Source of the DNA: Alcaligenaceae bacterium
Lineage (GTDB): Bacteria > Pseudomonadota > Gammaproteobacteria > Burkholderiales > Burkholderiaceae_B
Length of the DNA stretch: 43,553 nucleotides
Reading direction: 5' to 3'
Assembly (NCBI GenBank): GCA_012518515.1
Contig: JAAYRZ010000155.1
Location: forward strand, 1 to 43,553
In this document: piece after piece, positions 25,245 to 33,237 of the stretch
Numbering within the stretch: the stretch's first letter is position 1
How the letters are laid out: the number at the start of each line of letters is the position of its first letter
Translations under genes and position numbers: made by a program
The notes under the pieces: generated by a model
Seen by the model: only the letters and a program-made list of their open reading frames with translations
The model's database searches: none
What the model was told of the DNA's origin: nothing

Positions 25245-25349
25245 AATGCTTAAGAATCTAGATTAAACAACAAATATCACTGAAAAGAATTCGAGTATTT
25301 ATTGATAAAACGTCACTTTCAGGCGAAAAGTATAATGTGTTTATTGTTT

Positions 25350-25838
25350 TTATGTATTAGCTCTAATAAAATCCCCAGATTTACCACCACTTTTTTTAAG
25401 TAGTTGTACTGACTGAATAACCATGCCTTTATCTACTGCTTTAAGCATGTCATAGACCGTCAATAACCCAACACTTGCAGCAGTTAATGCCTCCATCTCA
25501 ACCCCAGTTTTACCAAGATTTTCAACTGTGACCTGTATATATGCCCTTTGCTCCTCCGGATATAATTCAAAATCAACATTAATATGCGTCAAAGCCAAGG
25601 GATGACATAAAGGTATTAAATTACTAGTTTGCTTAGCTGCTTGAATAGCGGCAATTCTAGCAATTCCAAATACATCTCCCTTTTTGCTCTGCCCAGAACT
25701 TAATAAATCAAAGGCCGTTTGATTCATAGTGATAGAGCCTTCGGCAATGGCTTGTCGTTTGCTTGTGTTTTTATCACCCACATCAACCATATGTGCTTGG
25801 CCATCTTCATTAAAGTGTGTAAGTTTTTGTTCTGACAT
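25350..25838 (-). CDS. moaC: Cyclic pyranopterin monophosphate synthase MoaC
   Basis: A 162-residue enzyme that converts the MoaA product (3',8-cyclo-7,8-dihydro-GTP) to cyclic pyranopterin monophosphate. Signatures are [19 protein letters not shown], the strongly conserved [14 protein letters not shown], and [20 protein letters not shown] followed by the active-site Lys in KAVDKGM. It stands alone on the minus strand, divergent from mogA; the 125-base space between them holds overlapping -10-like hexamers for both directions. Confidence 0.97.
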   Translation of the reverse strand: MSEQKLTHFNEDGQAHMVDVGDKNTSKRQAIAEGSITMNQTAFDLLSSGQSKKGDVFGIARIAAIQAAKQTSNLIPLCHPLALTHINVDFELYPEEQRAYIQVTVENLGKTGVEMEALTAASVGLLTVYDMLKAVDKGMVIQSVQLLKKSGGKSGDFIRANT

Positions 25839-25879
25839 AAAGACTCCAATATTGCATTATCTACTGAAAAAACTGCTCT

Positions 25880-25887
25880 ATTATAAT
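25880..25887. promoter_or_regulatory. Overlapping divergent -10 hexamers, moaC/mogA
   Basis: ATTATAAT at 25880-25887 contains a TATAAT on the plus strand (25882-25887) and one on the minus strand (25880-25885). It lies about 42 bases upstream of moaC and 77 upstream of mogA. Neither has a good -35 at 17 bases. If real, the two transcripts would compete for polymerase. Tentative. Confidence 0.3.
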
Positions 25888-25963
25888 AGCTTCTGTATGG
25901 TCTATGCGTGATATAGTAAACAGCATGAATCGTTCAAATAATTTACATTGGAGATACTAGTTA

Positions 25964-26575
25964 ATGAGTAGTAATAATGACTTTGGTTTTGAGTTGGAGA
26001 CCCTAAAGGTAGGTGTGGTCTCAGTCAGTGATCGAGCCTCTAAGGGGGAGTACGTGGATGAGGGCTTACCAGGCTTAAAGTCTTGGCTGAATTCAGCGGT
26101 CATCAACCCTATCGAGTATGTTGAACGTTTGATTCCTGATGAGCAGGAGTTAATTTCTGATACGCTTAAAAAGCTTGCCGATGATGAACGCTGCCATCTC
26201 ATTTTAACTACCGGAGGGACTGGCCCTACCCCTCGTGATGTGACACCTGAAGCCACGCTAGCGATTGCAGAGCGCGTGATTCCGGGCTTTGGCGAGCAAA
26301 TGCGCCAAATCTCCCTAAACTTCATTCCAACTGGCATTATTTCTCGCCAAGTAGGTGTCCTTCGTGGAGCTAGTGTGGTCCTTAATCTCCCCGGCCGTCC
26401 TAAAGCCATTGCAGAAACTTTAGGTGGACTCAAAGACGAATCTGGCAAACAAAAGGTACATGGTATTTTTGCTTCAGTCCCTTTTTGTATAGAGTCAGTC
26501 AGTGGCCTAAAGGTACGATGTAGAGCAGAAGTATGTAATGCAGTCTATCCTGGTGAAAAGTGGCAGGCTTTGTAG
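25964..26575 (+). CDS. mogA: Molybdopterin adenylyltransferase MogA
   Basis: A 203-residue protein that adenylylates molybdopterin before molybdate insertion by MoeA. The MoCF signature TTGGTGPTPRDVTPEATLAI is intact. The long similarity to E. coli Mog (VSVSDRASKGEY, PGFGEQMRQISL, LSRQVGV-like ISRQVGVLRG, VHGIFASVPFCI) separates it from the shorter MoaB. GGAGA nine bases before the ATG supports the start. Monocistronic on the plus strand; it ends in a terminator shared with the convergent moaA. Confidence 0.96.
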   Translation: MSSNNDFGFELETLKVGVVSVSDRASKGEYVDEGLPGLKSWLNSAVINPIEYVERLIPDEQELISDTLKKLADDERCHLILTTGGTGPTPRDVTPEATLAIAERVIPGFGEQMRQISLNFIPTGIISRQVGVLRGASVVLNLPGRPKAIAETLGGLKDESGKQKVHGIFASVPFCIESVSGLKVRCRAEVCNAVYPGEKWQAL

Positions 26576-26593
26576 TTCAGTGAGGATAAAGAA

Positions 26594-26620
26594 TAAAGGG
26601 GCTTTTACTAAGCCCCTTTA
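26594..26620. terminator. Bidirectional terminator between mogA and moaA
   Basis: A perfect 11-bp inverted repeat TAAAGGGGCTT / AAGCCCCTTTA with a 5-base loop. The minus-strand transcript then runs into TTCTTTATCC, so it fits best as the moaA terminator, but the position between convergent stops suits both genes. Confidence 0.85.
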
Positions 26621-26638
26621 TGAATTTAACTGCTAGAT

Positions 26639-27613
26639 TTAACCACCAGTTTTTGCCATGATGCGAATAATTTGCTCAGGCTTTTCATTAAACTCGTGCT
26701 TTTCAGGTTTTAGTTCAATAGCAAGTCTGAGGGCTTCTTCGAGCTCATGATCAGAGCAGTCAGAACGCAAATAAGGCTTTAAGTCAAAGCTATCATTTTG
26801 CCCAAGACATAAATGCAGCACACCATCGGCTGTCATGCGTACTCGATTACAGGTCTCACAGAAGTGTTGTGAGCGCGGTGTAATAAAACCTAAAGAGAAC
26901 TCACCGTCAGCTGTTTCCCAATAACGAGCAGGTCCGCCACCATGAATACGTTTTGATTCAATAAGTCCGAACTTGTCCTGAGCATCTTCAATGACCTTTT
27001 GTAAATCAAGATAGTCTAAACGCTGACCACTTACGCCCATCGGCATGACTTCGATAAGTCTTAAGGTAAAGCCGGCTTCCATACAGAAGCGGATCATGCT
27101 CTCAATATCCTGAGTATTAACTCCCGGCAGTGGAACCATATTAACCTTGGTGCGAGTGAAGCCAGCGTCTTTAACCGCTTTTAAGGCTTCTAACACTTTA
27201 GGTAGGGAGTCGCTGCCGGTGATTTGTTTGACAGTATCAGCATCTAATGAGTCCATGCTGATGTTGAAGCGATTAAGGCCGGCGTCCTTTAAGGGTTGAG
27301 CTAGACGAGCTAGTTGGGTGCCATTAGTCGTCATAGAGAGGTCTTCAACGCCATCTAGGGCAGATAAACGACCAACTAAGTCAACAACACCTTTACGTAA
27401 TAAAGGCTCACCACCAGTTAGTCTAAAGCGCGAGGTGCCAAGACGAGCAAAAGTCGCTACTACCCTTTCGATTTCATCAAAGGTCAGGTAGTTTTCAGCA
27501 TGCTCGAACTCTGTAAATCCTTCTGGGATACAGTAGGTACAGCGCAAATCGCATTTATCGATTAAGGAAATGCGTAAATACTCTATGCGTCGATTGAAAC
27601 GGTCAATTAACAT
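26639..27613 (-). CDS. moaA: GTP 3',8-cyclase MoaA (radical SAM)
   Basis: A 324-residue radical SAM enzyme that starts molybdenum-cofactor synthesis by cyclising GTP. The N-terminal [4Fe-4S] cluster ligands are C21, C25 and C28 in CDLRCTYC; the C-terminal GTP-binding cluster is in CETCNRVRMTADGVLHLC (near residues 250-267). The protein ends in the Gly-Gly tail (MAKTGG) needed for catalysis. TGGEPLLRKG and the NISMDSLD strand are also typical. It lies in its own unit on the minus strand, with an extended -10 promoter candidate about 80 bases upstream. Confidence 0.97.
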   Translation of the reverse strand: MLIDRFNRRIEYLRISLIDKCDLRCTYCIPEGFTEFEHAENYLTFDEIERVVATFARLGTSRFRLTGGEPLLRKGVVDLVGRLSALDGVEDLSMTTNGTQLARLAQPLKDAGLNRFNISMDSLDADTVKQITGSDSLPKVLEALKAVKDAGFTRTKVNMVPLPGVNTQDIESMIRFCMEAGFTLRLIEVMPMGVSGQRLDYLDLQKVIEDAQDKFGLIESKRIHGGGPARYWETADGEFSLGFITPRSQHFCETCNRVRMTADGVLHLCLGQNDSFDLKPYLRSDCSDHELEEALRLAIELKPEKHEFNEKPEQIIRIMAKTGG

Positions 27614-27690
27614 GGCTACGCTGACCCCCTATATTTATGTATTGTGAAGTTAAAATCTACTGTCAATAGAAGATTGCAAATAGAAGTCAT

Positions 27691-27699
27691 ATTATAACA
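27691..27699 (-). promoter_or_regulatory. Extended -10 promoter candidate for moaA
   Basis: The minus strand reads TGTTATAAT, a consensus TATAAT with the TGn extension that can replace a -35 box. A start near 27684 would give a leader of about 70 bases before the moaA ATG. The only other candidate in this 171-base gap is the hairpin directly upstream. Confidence 0.5.
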
Positions 27700-27702
27700 G
27701 AT

Positions 27703-27723
27703 ACCCGACTAATAGAGTCGGGT
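27703..27723. terminator. Hairpin between ankyrin gene and moaA
   Basis: ACCCGACT (27703-27710) and AGTCGGGT (27716-27723) form a perfect 8-bp stem with a 5-base loop. It lies 62 bases past the ankyrin-gene stop. The minus-strand tail (ATCTGTTATAAT) is only moderately U-rich, so termination may be inefficient. It also abuts the moaA promoter candidate and could act on it. Confidence 0.5.
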
Positions 27724-27784
27724 AATTTTCAGTAGCCAAACAGCAGGCCTCTAAAAGATATCAGGCGATCAAAATAAAGCAAAC

Positions 27785-28420
27785 TTATTTTGATAGTAAC
27801 TCTAAAATTTTACGATTATTTCGTTCTTTGGCTAAATCGAGAGCACTAACACCATCAAAATTTACCGCATTTGGATCAGCGCCAGCATTAACTAAAGCCT
27901 CAACAGCTTCAACGCTCCCCGCACTAACCGACATCATCAAGGGATTAGAGCCATCAGGTGCAGGCGAATTTGGCCAAGCTCCGTGATCTAATAAATACTT
28001 TACAATCTCGGCATTGCCTTTGATTGCAGCATAATGAATCGGCGACCAACCTAAGTGATTAAGCTGAGCGCCTTTTTCGGTTAATGTCTTTACGCGCTCA
28101 AAATCATTAGCTAAAGCCGGATACATGATTGGACTTTCATGATAACTATTTTGTTGATTAATATCGACTTTTGGATGTTGAACTAAGGCGTCAAAACTTT
28201 TTAAAGCCCCTTCTCTATAAGCATAGATTAAAGAGGTATGCCCGTCATTATTAATAAGGTTAGGATCTTGGCCTTGATCAATAGATTCAATAATTTTGTT
28301 CACACGATCATTGCGAACATCAATCCACCAACTATTGGCAAAGGCAGTACCACTTGTGATGACTAAGAGCATCAGCATAGTGATAAAAGTAAAAAAACGC
28401 AATTTATAAGAAGTAAACAT
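27785..28420 (-). CDS. Exported ankyrin-repeat protein
   Basis: A 211-residue protein with a signal peptide (cleavage likely after A28 in SGTAFA) and about four to five ankyrin repeats filling the rest. Typical repeat stretches are NNDGHTSLIYAYREGALKSF, GWSPIHYAAIKGNAEIVKYL and GSNPLMMSVSAGSVEAVEAL. Such small periplasmic ankyrin proteins commonly sit next to tatD in Burkholderiales; their binding partners are generally unknown. It lies 34 bases after tatD and is probably the last gene of the mltG-tmk-holB-tatD unit. Confidence 0.9.
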   Translation of the reverse strand: MFTSYKLRFFTFITMLMLLVITSGTAFANSWWIDVRNDRVNKIIESIDQGQDPNLINNDGHTSLIYAYREGALKSFDALVQHPKVDINQQNSYHESPIMYPALANDFERVKTLTEKGAQLNHLGWSPIHYAAIKGNAEIVKYLLDHGAWPNSPAPDGSNPLMMSVSAGSVEAVEALVNAGADPNAVNFDGVSALDLAKERNNRKILELLSK

Positions 28421-28454
28421 AGTTAAGATTCTCTTTTAAATCAATAGGCTATTT

Positions 28455-29234
28455 TTATAGTGCGGGTCGTTGCACCTTTTTAAATAGCTTAAAAAAGTTT
28501 TCAGTCGTTGCTTCTTTGACCTCTTGAAGTGAAATTTGTTTCAATTCTGCAATTTTTTCAGCGACATGGATGACTAGAGAGGGGTCATTACGTTTACCAC
28601 GATAAGGAACTGGCGCTAAAAAAGGTGAGTCTGTTTCGATAAGTAATCGATCCAGAGGGGTTTTCTTAGCAACTTCTTGAACTTGTTCCGCGTTTTTAAA
28701 GGTGACAATACCAGACATGGAAATGTAAAAACCAAGCTCCATGGCTTCTTGGGCCATTTCCCAATCCTCAGTAAAGCAGTGCATAACCCCTCCACAGCGT
28801 TCTGCCCCCTCTTCTTTGAGTATTTTCATGGTATCTTCTTTAGCAGCTCTAGTATGAATGATTAAAGGAACATCCGCTGCAATCGCTGCTCGTATATGTG
28901 TTCTAAAACGATCTCTTTGCCATTCTAAAGGCTCTTCAGAACGGAAATAATCAAGTCCAGTTTCACCTACTGCGACGATCTTTGGGTGTTGTAAATATTC
29001 TGCCAATTCTTCTTCGCTCAACTCAGGTGTATTTTCATATTGAGGATGTACGCCAATACTAGCCCAAAGGTGCTCATGCTCTTCAGCCAATTTAAGAACG
29101 CCGGGATAATTAGGCATAGAAACAGAAATACAGAGCGCTAATCCGACATCATTTTTTTTCATGGCCCCTAAGATTTCGTCAAGGTCTTCAACGAGTTCAG
29201 GAAAGTCTAGGTGGCAATGGGAATCTATATACAT
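28455..29234 (-). CDS. tatD: TatD family metal-dependent deoxyribonuclease
   Basis: A 259-residue TIM-barrel hydrolase of the TatD/YcfH type. Metal ligands are visible in the N-terminal DSHCHLDF (H6, H8), AVGETGLDYF (Glu), LIIHTRAA (His), VMHCFT (His) and LIETDSPFL (Asp). Family members act as 3'-5' exonucleases; despite the name they are not required for Tat export. It lies 21 bases downstream of holB. The PilZ-domain gene often found between holB and tatD in related bacteria is not present. Confidence 0.95.
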   Translation of the reverse strand: MYIDSHCHLDFPELVEDLDEILGAMKKNDVGLALCISVSMPNYPGVLKLAEEHEHLWASIGVHPQYENTPELSEEELAEYLQHPKIVAVGETGLDYFRSEEPLEWQRDRFRTHIRAAIAADVPLIIHTRAAKEDTMKILKEEGAERCGGVMHCFTEDWEMAQEAMELGFYISMSGIVTFKNAEQVQEVAKKTPLDRLLIETDSPFLAPVPYRGKRNDPSLVIHVAEKIAELKQISLQEVKEATTENFFKLFKKVQRPAL

Positions 29235-29255
29235 AAGGTAATTTTTAAGTAAATA

Positions 29256-30317
29256 CTAACGGCTTCGCGCAAGACAGGCCAACATAAATTTTTGCAGACA
29301 AGCTTGTATCAATAAGCGCTTATTAAAGCTATGTGCAGAGGTAAGTTGTTCCTTGCGTAGCCAATCAAATAAATCAGCAATTTTAACATCACTTAGTCCA
29401 TCAGCGATGAGTCTTGTTTGTTCTTCTAAACTTGGAAAGTATCGCGATTTGAGACCATGATGATTAAGTTGCAAATCAACTAGCAATCGTTGCAACGTAT
29501 CGAGCCATTGCTCGGCTTCGATCTTATCAAGTTTATCAATGTAGGGTTGAATTTCAGGTAGCTCTCGATCCGCTAAGCTTTTGACAAAAGATGCCAACCA
29601 GTAGCGTACAGGTTCATAGTCGGATTCGCTGTGCATCTTGGCCTTGAATGGAGCTCCTCCAGCAGCGGTTAAGGCAACCTCTGCATCTTTGACCCCTTGC
29701 TCTTTTAACCACTCTAAACTTAATTCAGCTTCTGGTATTGGCAAGTGTAAGCGTTGACAGCGTGAAACGATGGTCGGTAATAATTTCTTAATGCCATTTG
29801 AAACCAATAAAAATCGTGTATCACCAAGAGGCTCTTCGAGTATTTTTAAAATCGCATTTGCCGACTCTTGATTAAGACGTTCAGCAGGATAAATTATTAA
29901 AACTTTAGCACCACCACGATGACTGGTCAGGGTGAAGAAATTCTTTTGATCGAGGGCACGGATTTGCTGTACTCGAATTTGATTTGATTGACTTTTAGAT
30001 GCGCTTGAAGCTGTCTCATCTTCTGAGGGAGTAAGTCCCAAACTTTCATATAAGCTATCAGGTACAACCACCCGTAAATCAGGATGATGATTAAGTGAGA
30101 GCCAACGACATGCCTGACACTTGCCACAAGCTTGAGCGGCATCTATACGGTTTTCACAAAGCATAGCAGCGGCTGCGGCATGAGCAAATTGAAACTTGCC
30201 GATACCCTCTTCGCCATGGATTAACCAGGCATGACTAAAGCGATCATTTTGTCCTAGCCATTGCTGAGCAATCTGTTTTTGCCAAGGTAAAAATTGAGGG
30301 ACAATACTATTCATCAC
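29256..30317 (-). CDS. holB: DNA polymerase III delta' subunit
   Basis: HolB is a clamp-loader subunit of the replicative polymerase. The 353-residue protein has an AAA+ N-terminus with a P-loop-like GEEGIGK (35-41), the zinc-finger cysteines C54, C64, C67 and C70, and the SRC motif of clamp loaders in PTIVSRCQRLHLP. The sensor stretch ILKILEEPLGDTRFLLVSN is typical. It starts 11 bases after tmk; tmk-holB-tatD is a very common bacterial order. Confidence 0.95.
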   Translation of the reverse strand: MMNSIVPQFLPWQKQIAQQWLGQNDRFSHAWLIHGEEGIGKFQFAHAAAAAMLCENRIDAAQACGKCQACRWLSLNHHPDLRVVVPDSLYESLGLTPSEDETASSASKSQSNQIRVQQIRALDQKNFFTLTSHRGGAKVLIIYPAERLNQESANAILKILEEPLGDTRFLLVSNGIKKLLPTIVSRCQRLHLPIPEAELSLEWLKEQGVKDAEVALTAAGGAPFKAKMHSESDYEPVRYWLASFVKSLADRELPEIQPYIDKLDKIEAEQWLDTLQRLLVDLQLNHHGLKSRYFPSLEEQTRLIADGLSDVKIADLFDWLRKEQLTSAHSFNKRLLIQACLQKFMLACLARSR

Positions 30318-30328
30318 GGTTAAATTAT

Positions 30329-30964
30329 TTATACTTTGTTAGATTGAAGGTGAACTTTAAGTCGATCATTAATCGTCTGGCATACTAATGCGGCCACCTG
30401 TTCTTTAGGCTGGCTGCTATCGATCACTACAAAACGTTCAGGCTCTGCAGCTGCTCGTGCTAAAAAAGTCTGTCTGACACGCTCAAAAAAGTCTTCCTCT
30501 TCTTGCTCAAAGCGATCCAGTTCACGTTCACGCAACATGCGTGCGCGAGCAATTTCTAAGGGCACATCAAATAACAAAGTGAGATTAGGCATTAGATCAG
30601 GATGTACTAAGTCAGCTAATCGTTGGATTTTTTCAGCAGCCATTTGACGGCCACCGCCTTGATAAGCAAAGCTTGAATCCGTAAAGCGATCACAAATAAC
30701 GGCCTTGCCCGAAACTAAGGCAGGCTTAATTACCTGATTAATATGTTCTTGGCGTGCAGCGAACATAAGCAGGAGCTCAGTCTCCAAACTCATTTCAGAA
30801 GTTAATAATAACTCTCTTAAGGTTTCTGCCAAGGGTGTCCCACCCGGTTCCCGAGTAGCAACTATGTCATATTGATGTGCTGTAAAGCAGGCAGCTATGC
30901 TGTCCATATGGGAGCTTTTCCCTGCGCCGTCGACACCTTCTATCGTGAGAAAAAAACCCTTCAC
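30329..30964 (-). CDS. tmk: Thymidylate kinase
   Basis: A 211-residue kinase that phosphorylates dTMP to dTDP. The P-loop is GVDGAGKSS (10-18); the DR(F/Y) motif appears as CDRFTDSSFAYQGGGR; the LID region carries RELDRFEQEEEDFF, the Arg-containing type II form seen in E. coli. It starts with GTG directly abutting the mltG stop (TAAGTG), which points to translational coupling. Confidence 0.96.
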   Translation of the reverse strand: MKGFFLTIEGVDGAGKSSHMDSIAACFTAHQYDIVATREPGGTPLAETLRELLLTSEMSLETELLLMFAARQEHINQVIKPALVSGKAVICDRFTDSSFAYQGGGRQMAAEKIQRLADLVHPDLMPNLTLLFDVPLEIARARMLRERELDRFEQEEEDFFERVRQTFLARAAAEPERFVVIDSSQPKEQVAALVCQTINDRLKVHLQSNKV

Positions 30965-31978
30965 TTAATCCTCTTTGTTTAAAATAAATCGTCGAACATT
31001 TTGATTATGTTCGCGCAAGTTTTTAGCAAATTCGCTACTGCCATCCCCACGAGATACAAAGTAGTAATACTCATGCTCAGCAGGTTGACTTGCTGCCTGG
31101 ATGGCAGCTAAACCGGGATTGGCAATTGGGGTTGGAGGAAGCCCCTTGCGAGTATAGGTATTCCATGGCGTATCAGTCTGTAGATCTACCTTACGGATGC
31201 GTCCTTCGTACTTATCGCCCATTCCATAGATGACAGTAGGATCTGTTTGCAATAGCATGTCTATTTTTAAGCGATTCATAAAGACACCAGCAATCGTATC
31301 TCTGTCACTACTCAAACCGGTTTCCTTTTCAACAATGGAGGCCATAATGAGTAATTCATAAGGGGTTTTTAAAGGAATACTCGGGTCGCGACTATCCCAC
31401 GCTTCTTGTAGGTGCGTTTGTAGCTGCACGTAGGCACGTCTTAAGATATCAAAGTCTGTATCACCGGGTATAAAAACATAAGTATCTGGATAAAACATCC
31501 CTTCAAGTGAGTCGTAGGGAATATTTAATTTATTGATTAACTCCTCAGGGTTATCAGCATCAAGCGTCACGATAATATCTGGATTTGATTGTATCCGCTC
31601 AATAAACTGCTGTGTAGTCAGCCCCTCAATCAAAGCGATACGCCGTTGACTCATATCACCACTAGCGATTCTTTCTAGCACATCTAGCGGTGTATCGCCT
31701 GCTTTAATCTCGTAAGCGCCGGCTTTAATCATGCGGTCCTGACCGGTATAGCGGCCATACAGAATGAGTAAATCAGCAAATTTAAGAATACCCTCACCCT
31801 CAAGCTTGGTAGCGACGCTACGTAAACTATCACCGCGTTTAATATTAAAATCATAAACGCTTGCCTCTAAGCTAACGGGGGTCTTTGACCAATTATAAGC
31901 ATAGTACGCACCCACTGCTGTCGCGATAATGGCTAATAAAAACAGGGGTAAAATAAAATACTTGAAGAATTTTTTCAT
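30965..31978 (-). CDS. mltG: Endolytic murein transglycosylase MltG
   Basis: A 337-residue inner-membrane protein with one N-terminal membrane helix (about 8-29) and the YceG fold. It contains a LysM-like stretch followed by the catalytic domain with ASIVEKETGL (catalytic Glu), GVFMNRLKIDMLLQTDPTVI and TYTRKGLPPTPIANPGLAAI. MltG cuts nascent glycan strands internally and sets their length. First gene of the mltG-tmk-holB-tatD-ankyrin unit, divergent from ygfZ across a 209-base gap with no other gene. Confidence 0.96.
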   Translation of the reverse strand: MKKFFKYFILPLFLLAIIATAVGAYYAYNWSKTPVSLEASVYDFNIKRGDSLRSVATKLEGEGILKFADLLILYGRYTGQDRMIKAGAYEIKAGDTPLDVLERIASGDMSQRRIALIEGLTTQQFIERIQSNPDIIVTLDADNPEELINKLNIPYDSLEGMFYPDTYVFIPGDTDFDILRRAYVQLQTHLQEAWDSRDPSIPLKTPYELLIMASIVEKETGLSSDRDTIAGVFMNRLKIDMLLQTDPTVIYGMGDKYEGRIRKVDLQTDTPWNTYTRKGLPPTPIANPGLAAIQAASQPAEHEYYYFVSRGDGSSEFAKNLREHNQNVRRFILNKED

Positions 31979-32187
31979 AAGTATTCTTTATGTTATCTTG
32001 TAGTAAATAAGTGATTTTAACAGTTTCACTTTGGGCTCGTGATGCTTTAATAACTTCATCTGTGCTTAGCCATGTGGCACTGCTCAATTCAACTTAAATG
32101 ACATAATGGTATTCTCTCTCATATGGGAGCTACATGGCATAATATCAAACAGACATGAAAGTTTTTTAGAAATAACAGGAGTTATTT

Positions 32188-33183
32188 ATGTCAGAATCTT
32201 CTTCTCCAGTAGTAAATTACGCTTTACTGGATGACTTTTCATTAATTAAAATTAGTGGTGCTGATGCCTTAGAGTTTTTACAAAGTCAATTAACTCAGGA
32301 CGTTAGCTTTGCCACTACTGAACAAGCTCAGCTGACTGCTTGGTGTAATGCTAAGGGACGAAGCTTAGCAAGTTTTTTGTTTTGGCAAGCTGCTGAAGTT
32401 AGTGATACGTATTATTTCTTAATTAAAAAAGATATTCTAGAGCCAACCTTAAAACGCTTGAAGATGTTCATATTTAGAAATAAGGTCGAGATAGTTGAAC
32501 TAAATGCCACTATTCTCGGATTATGGTCTGAAGCCAAGGCAGTAAAATTTGCCCCAACTGAGATTACTGATAAGCATGATTTTGTAGTTTTTCAGTCAGA
32601 CACTCAGAAGCAATGGATAAGCTTTCCTTCGACGGGCAGTGAGCAGCGTTATATGGCTATTTCTATTGACCAAGAAGTTAATGGAGCAGCCATTGATGAA
32701 TTATTGCCTCAGACTGATGCATATCAACGACTCGCTTCAGATGCTAGTTATTGGTCAGCGTTTGACATTATCCATGCCATTGCTTGGGTTGAGCTAGGTA
32801 ATCGTGAGGAGTTTATCCCACAGGGTATTAATTACGATGCTATAGGGGCCGTCAACTTTAAAAAGGGCTGTTTCCCTGGCCAAGAGGTGATTGCTCGCAG
32901 TCACTATCGAGGCACCCTAAAGCGACGCTCTTATATCGGCTATACCGGCCAGAAGGCACTTGATGTTGTCGTTGGTGCTGATGTTTTCCAGGGTGATAGT
33001 CCCACCGGCAAGGTGGTTAACATCGCACATTTGCCTGATGATAAAGGCAGTTGGGTGTTATTCGAGACCCGCCTGGAAGCAGTAGATGGTAGTACCTCTG
33101 AATCCTTACACCTAGGCTCTGAAAGTGGTCCTGAGTTGAGAGTACAAGCACCCCCCTACTCTTTGGAAAAGCCAGAAAACTAA
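32188..33183 (+). CDS. ygfZ: tRNA-modifying/Fe-S maintenance protein YgfZ
   Basis: A 331-residue folate-binding protein of the GcvT-like family. The diagnostic motif KGCFPGQE lies near residues 225-232. The N-terminal DALEFLQSQLTQDV and WCNAKGRSLASFL are also typical. YgfZ supports the assembly or repair of certain Fe-S enzymes, including the tRNA methylthiotransferase MiaB, in a tetrahydrofolate-dependent way. CAGGAG seven bases before the ATG supports the start. Divergent from mltG, as in many Beta- and Gammaproteobacteria, and ends in a strong terminator. Confidence 0.95.
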   Translation: MSESSSPVVNYALLDDFSLIKISGADALEFLQSQLTQDVSFATTEQAQLTAWCNAKGRSLASFLFWQAAEVSDTYYFLIKKDILEPTLKRLKMFIFRNKVEIVELNATILGLWSEAKAVKFAPTEITDKHDFVVFQSDTQKQWISFPSTGSEQRYMAISIDQEVNGAAIDELLPQTDAYQRLASDASYWSAFDIIHAIAWVELGNREEFIPQGINYDAIGAVNFKKGCFPGQEVIARSHYRGTLKRRSYIGYTGQKALDVVVGADVFQGDSPTGKVVNIAHLPDDKGSWVLFETRLEAVDGSTSESLHLGSESGPELRVQAPPYSLEKPEN

Positions 33184-33188
33184 ATGAT

Positions 33189-33218
33189 ATGGGGATACCT
33201 TTAAAGTATCCCCATTTT
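33189..33218. terminator. Bidirectional terminator after ygfZ
   Basis: ATGGGGATAC (33189-33198) pairs perfectly with GTATCCCCAT (33206-33215) over a 7-base loop and is followed by TTTT on the plus strand. It lies between the convergent ygfZ and hydrolase genes. Confidence 0.88.
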
Positions 33219-33237
33219 CATTAAAGGTAGTTGAGAG

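Noticed and set aside
25130..25349. Remnant of fdnG or a small RNA upstream of the iron-sulfur gene
   Set aside because: No frame in this AT-rich space shows molybdopterin-oxidoreductase motifs, and no clear promoter-plus-terminator pair marks an RNA gene.
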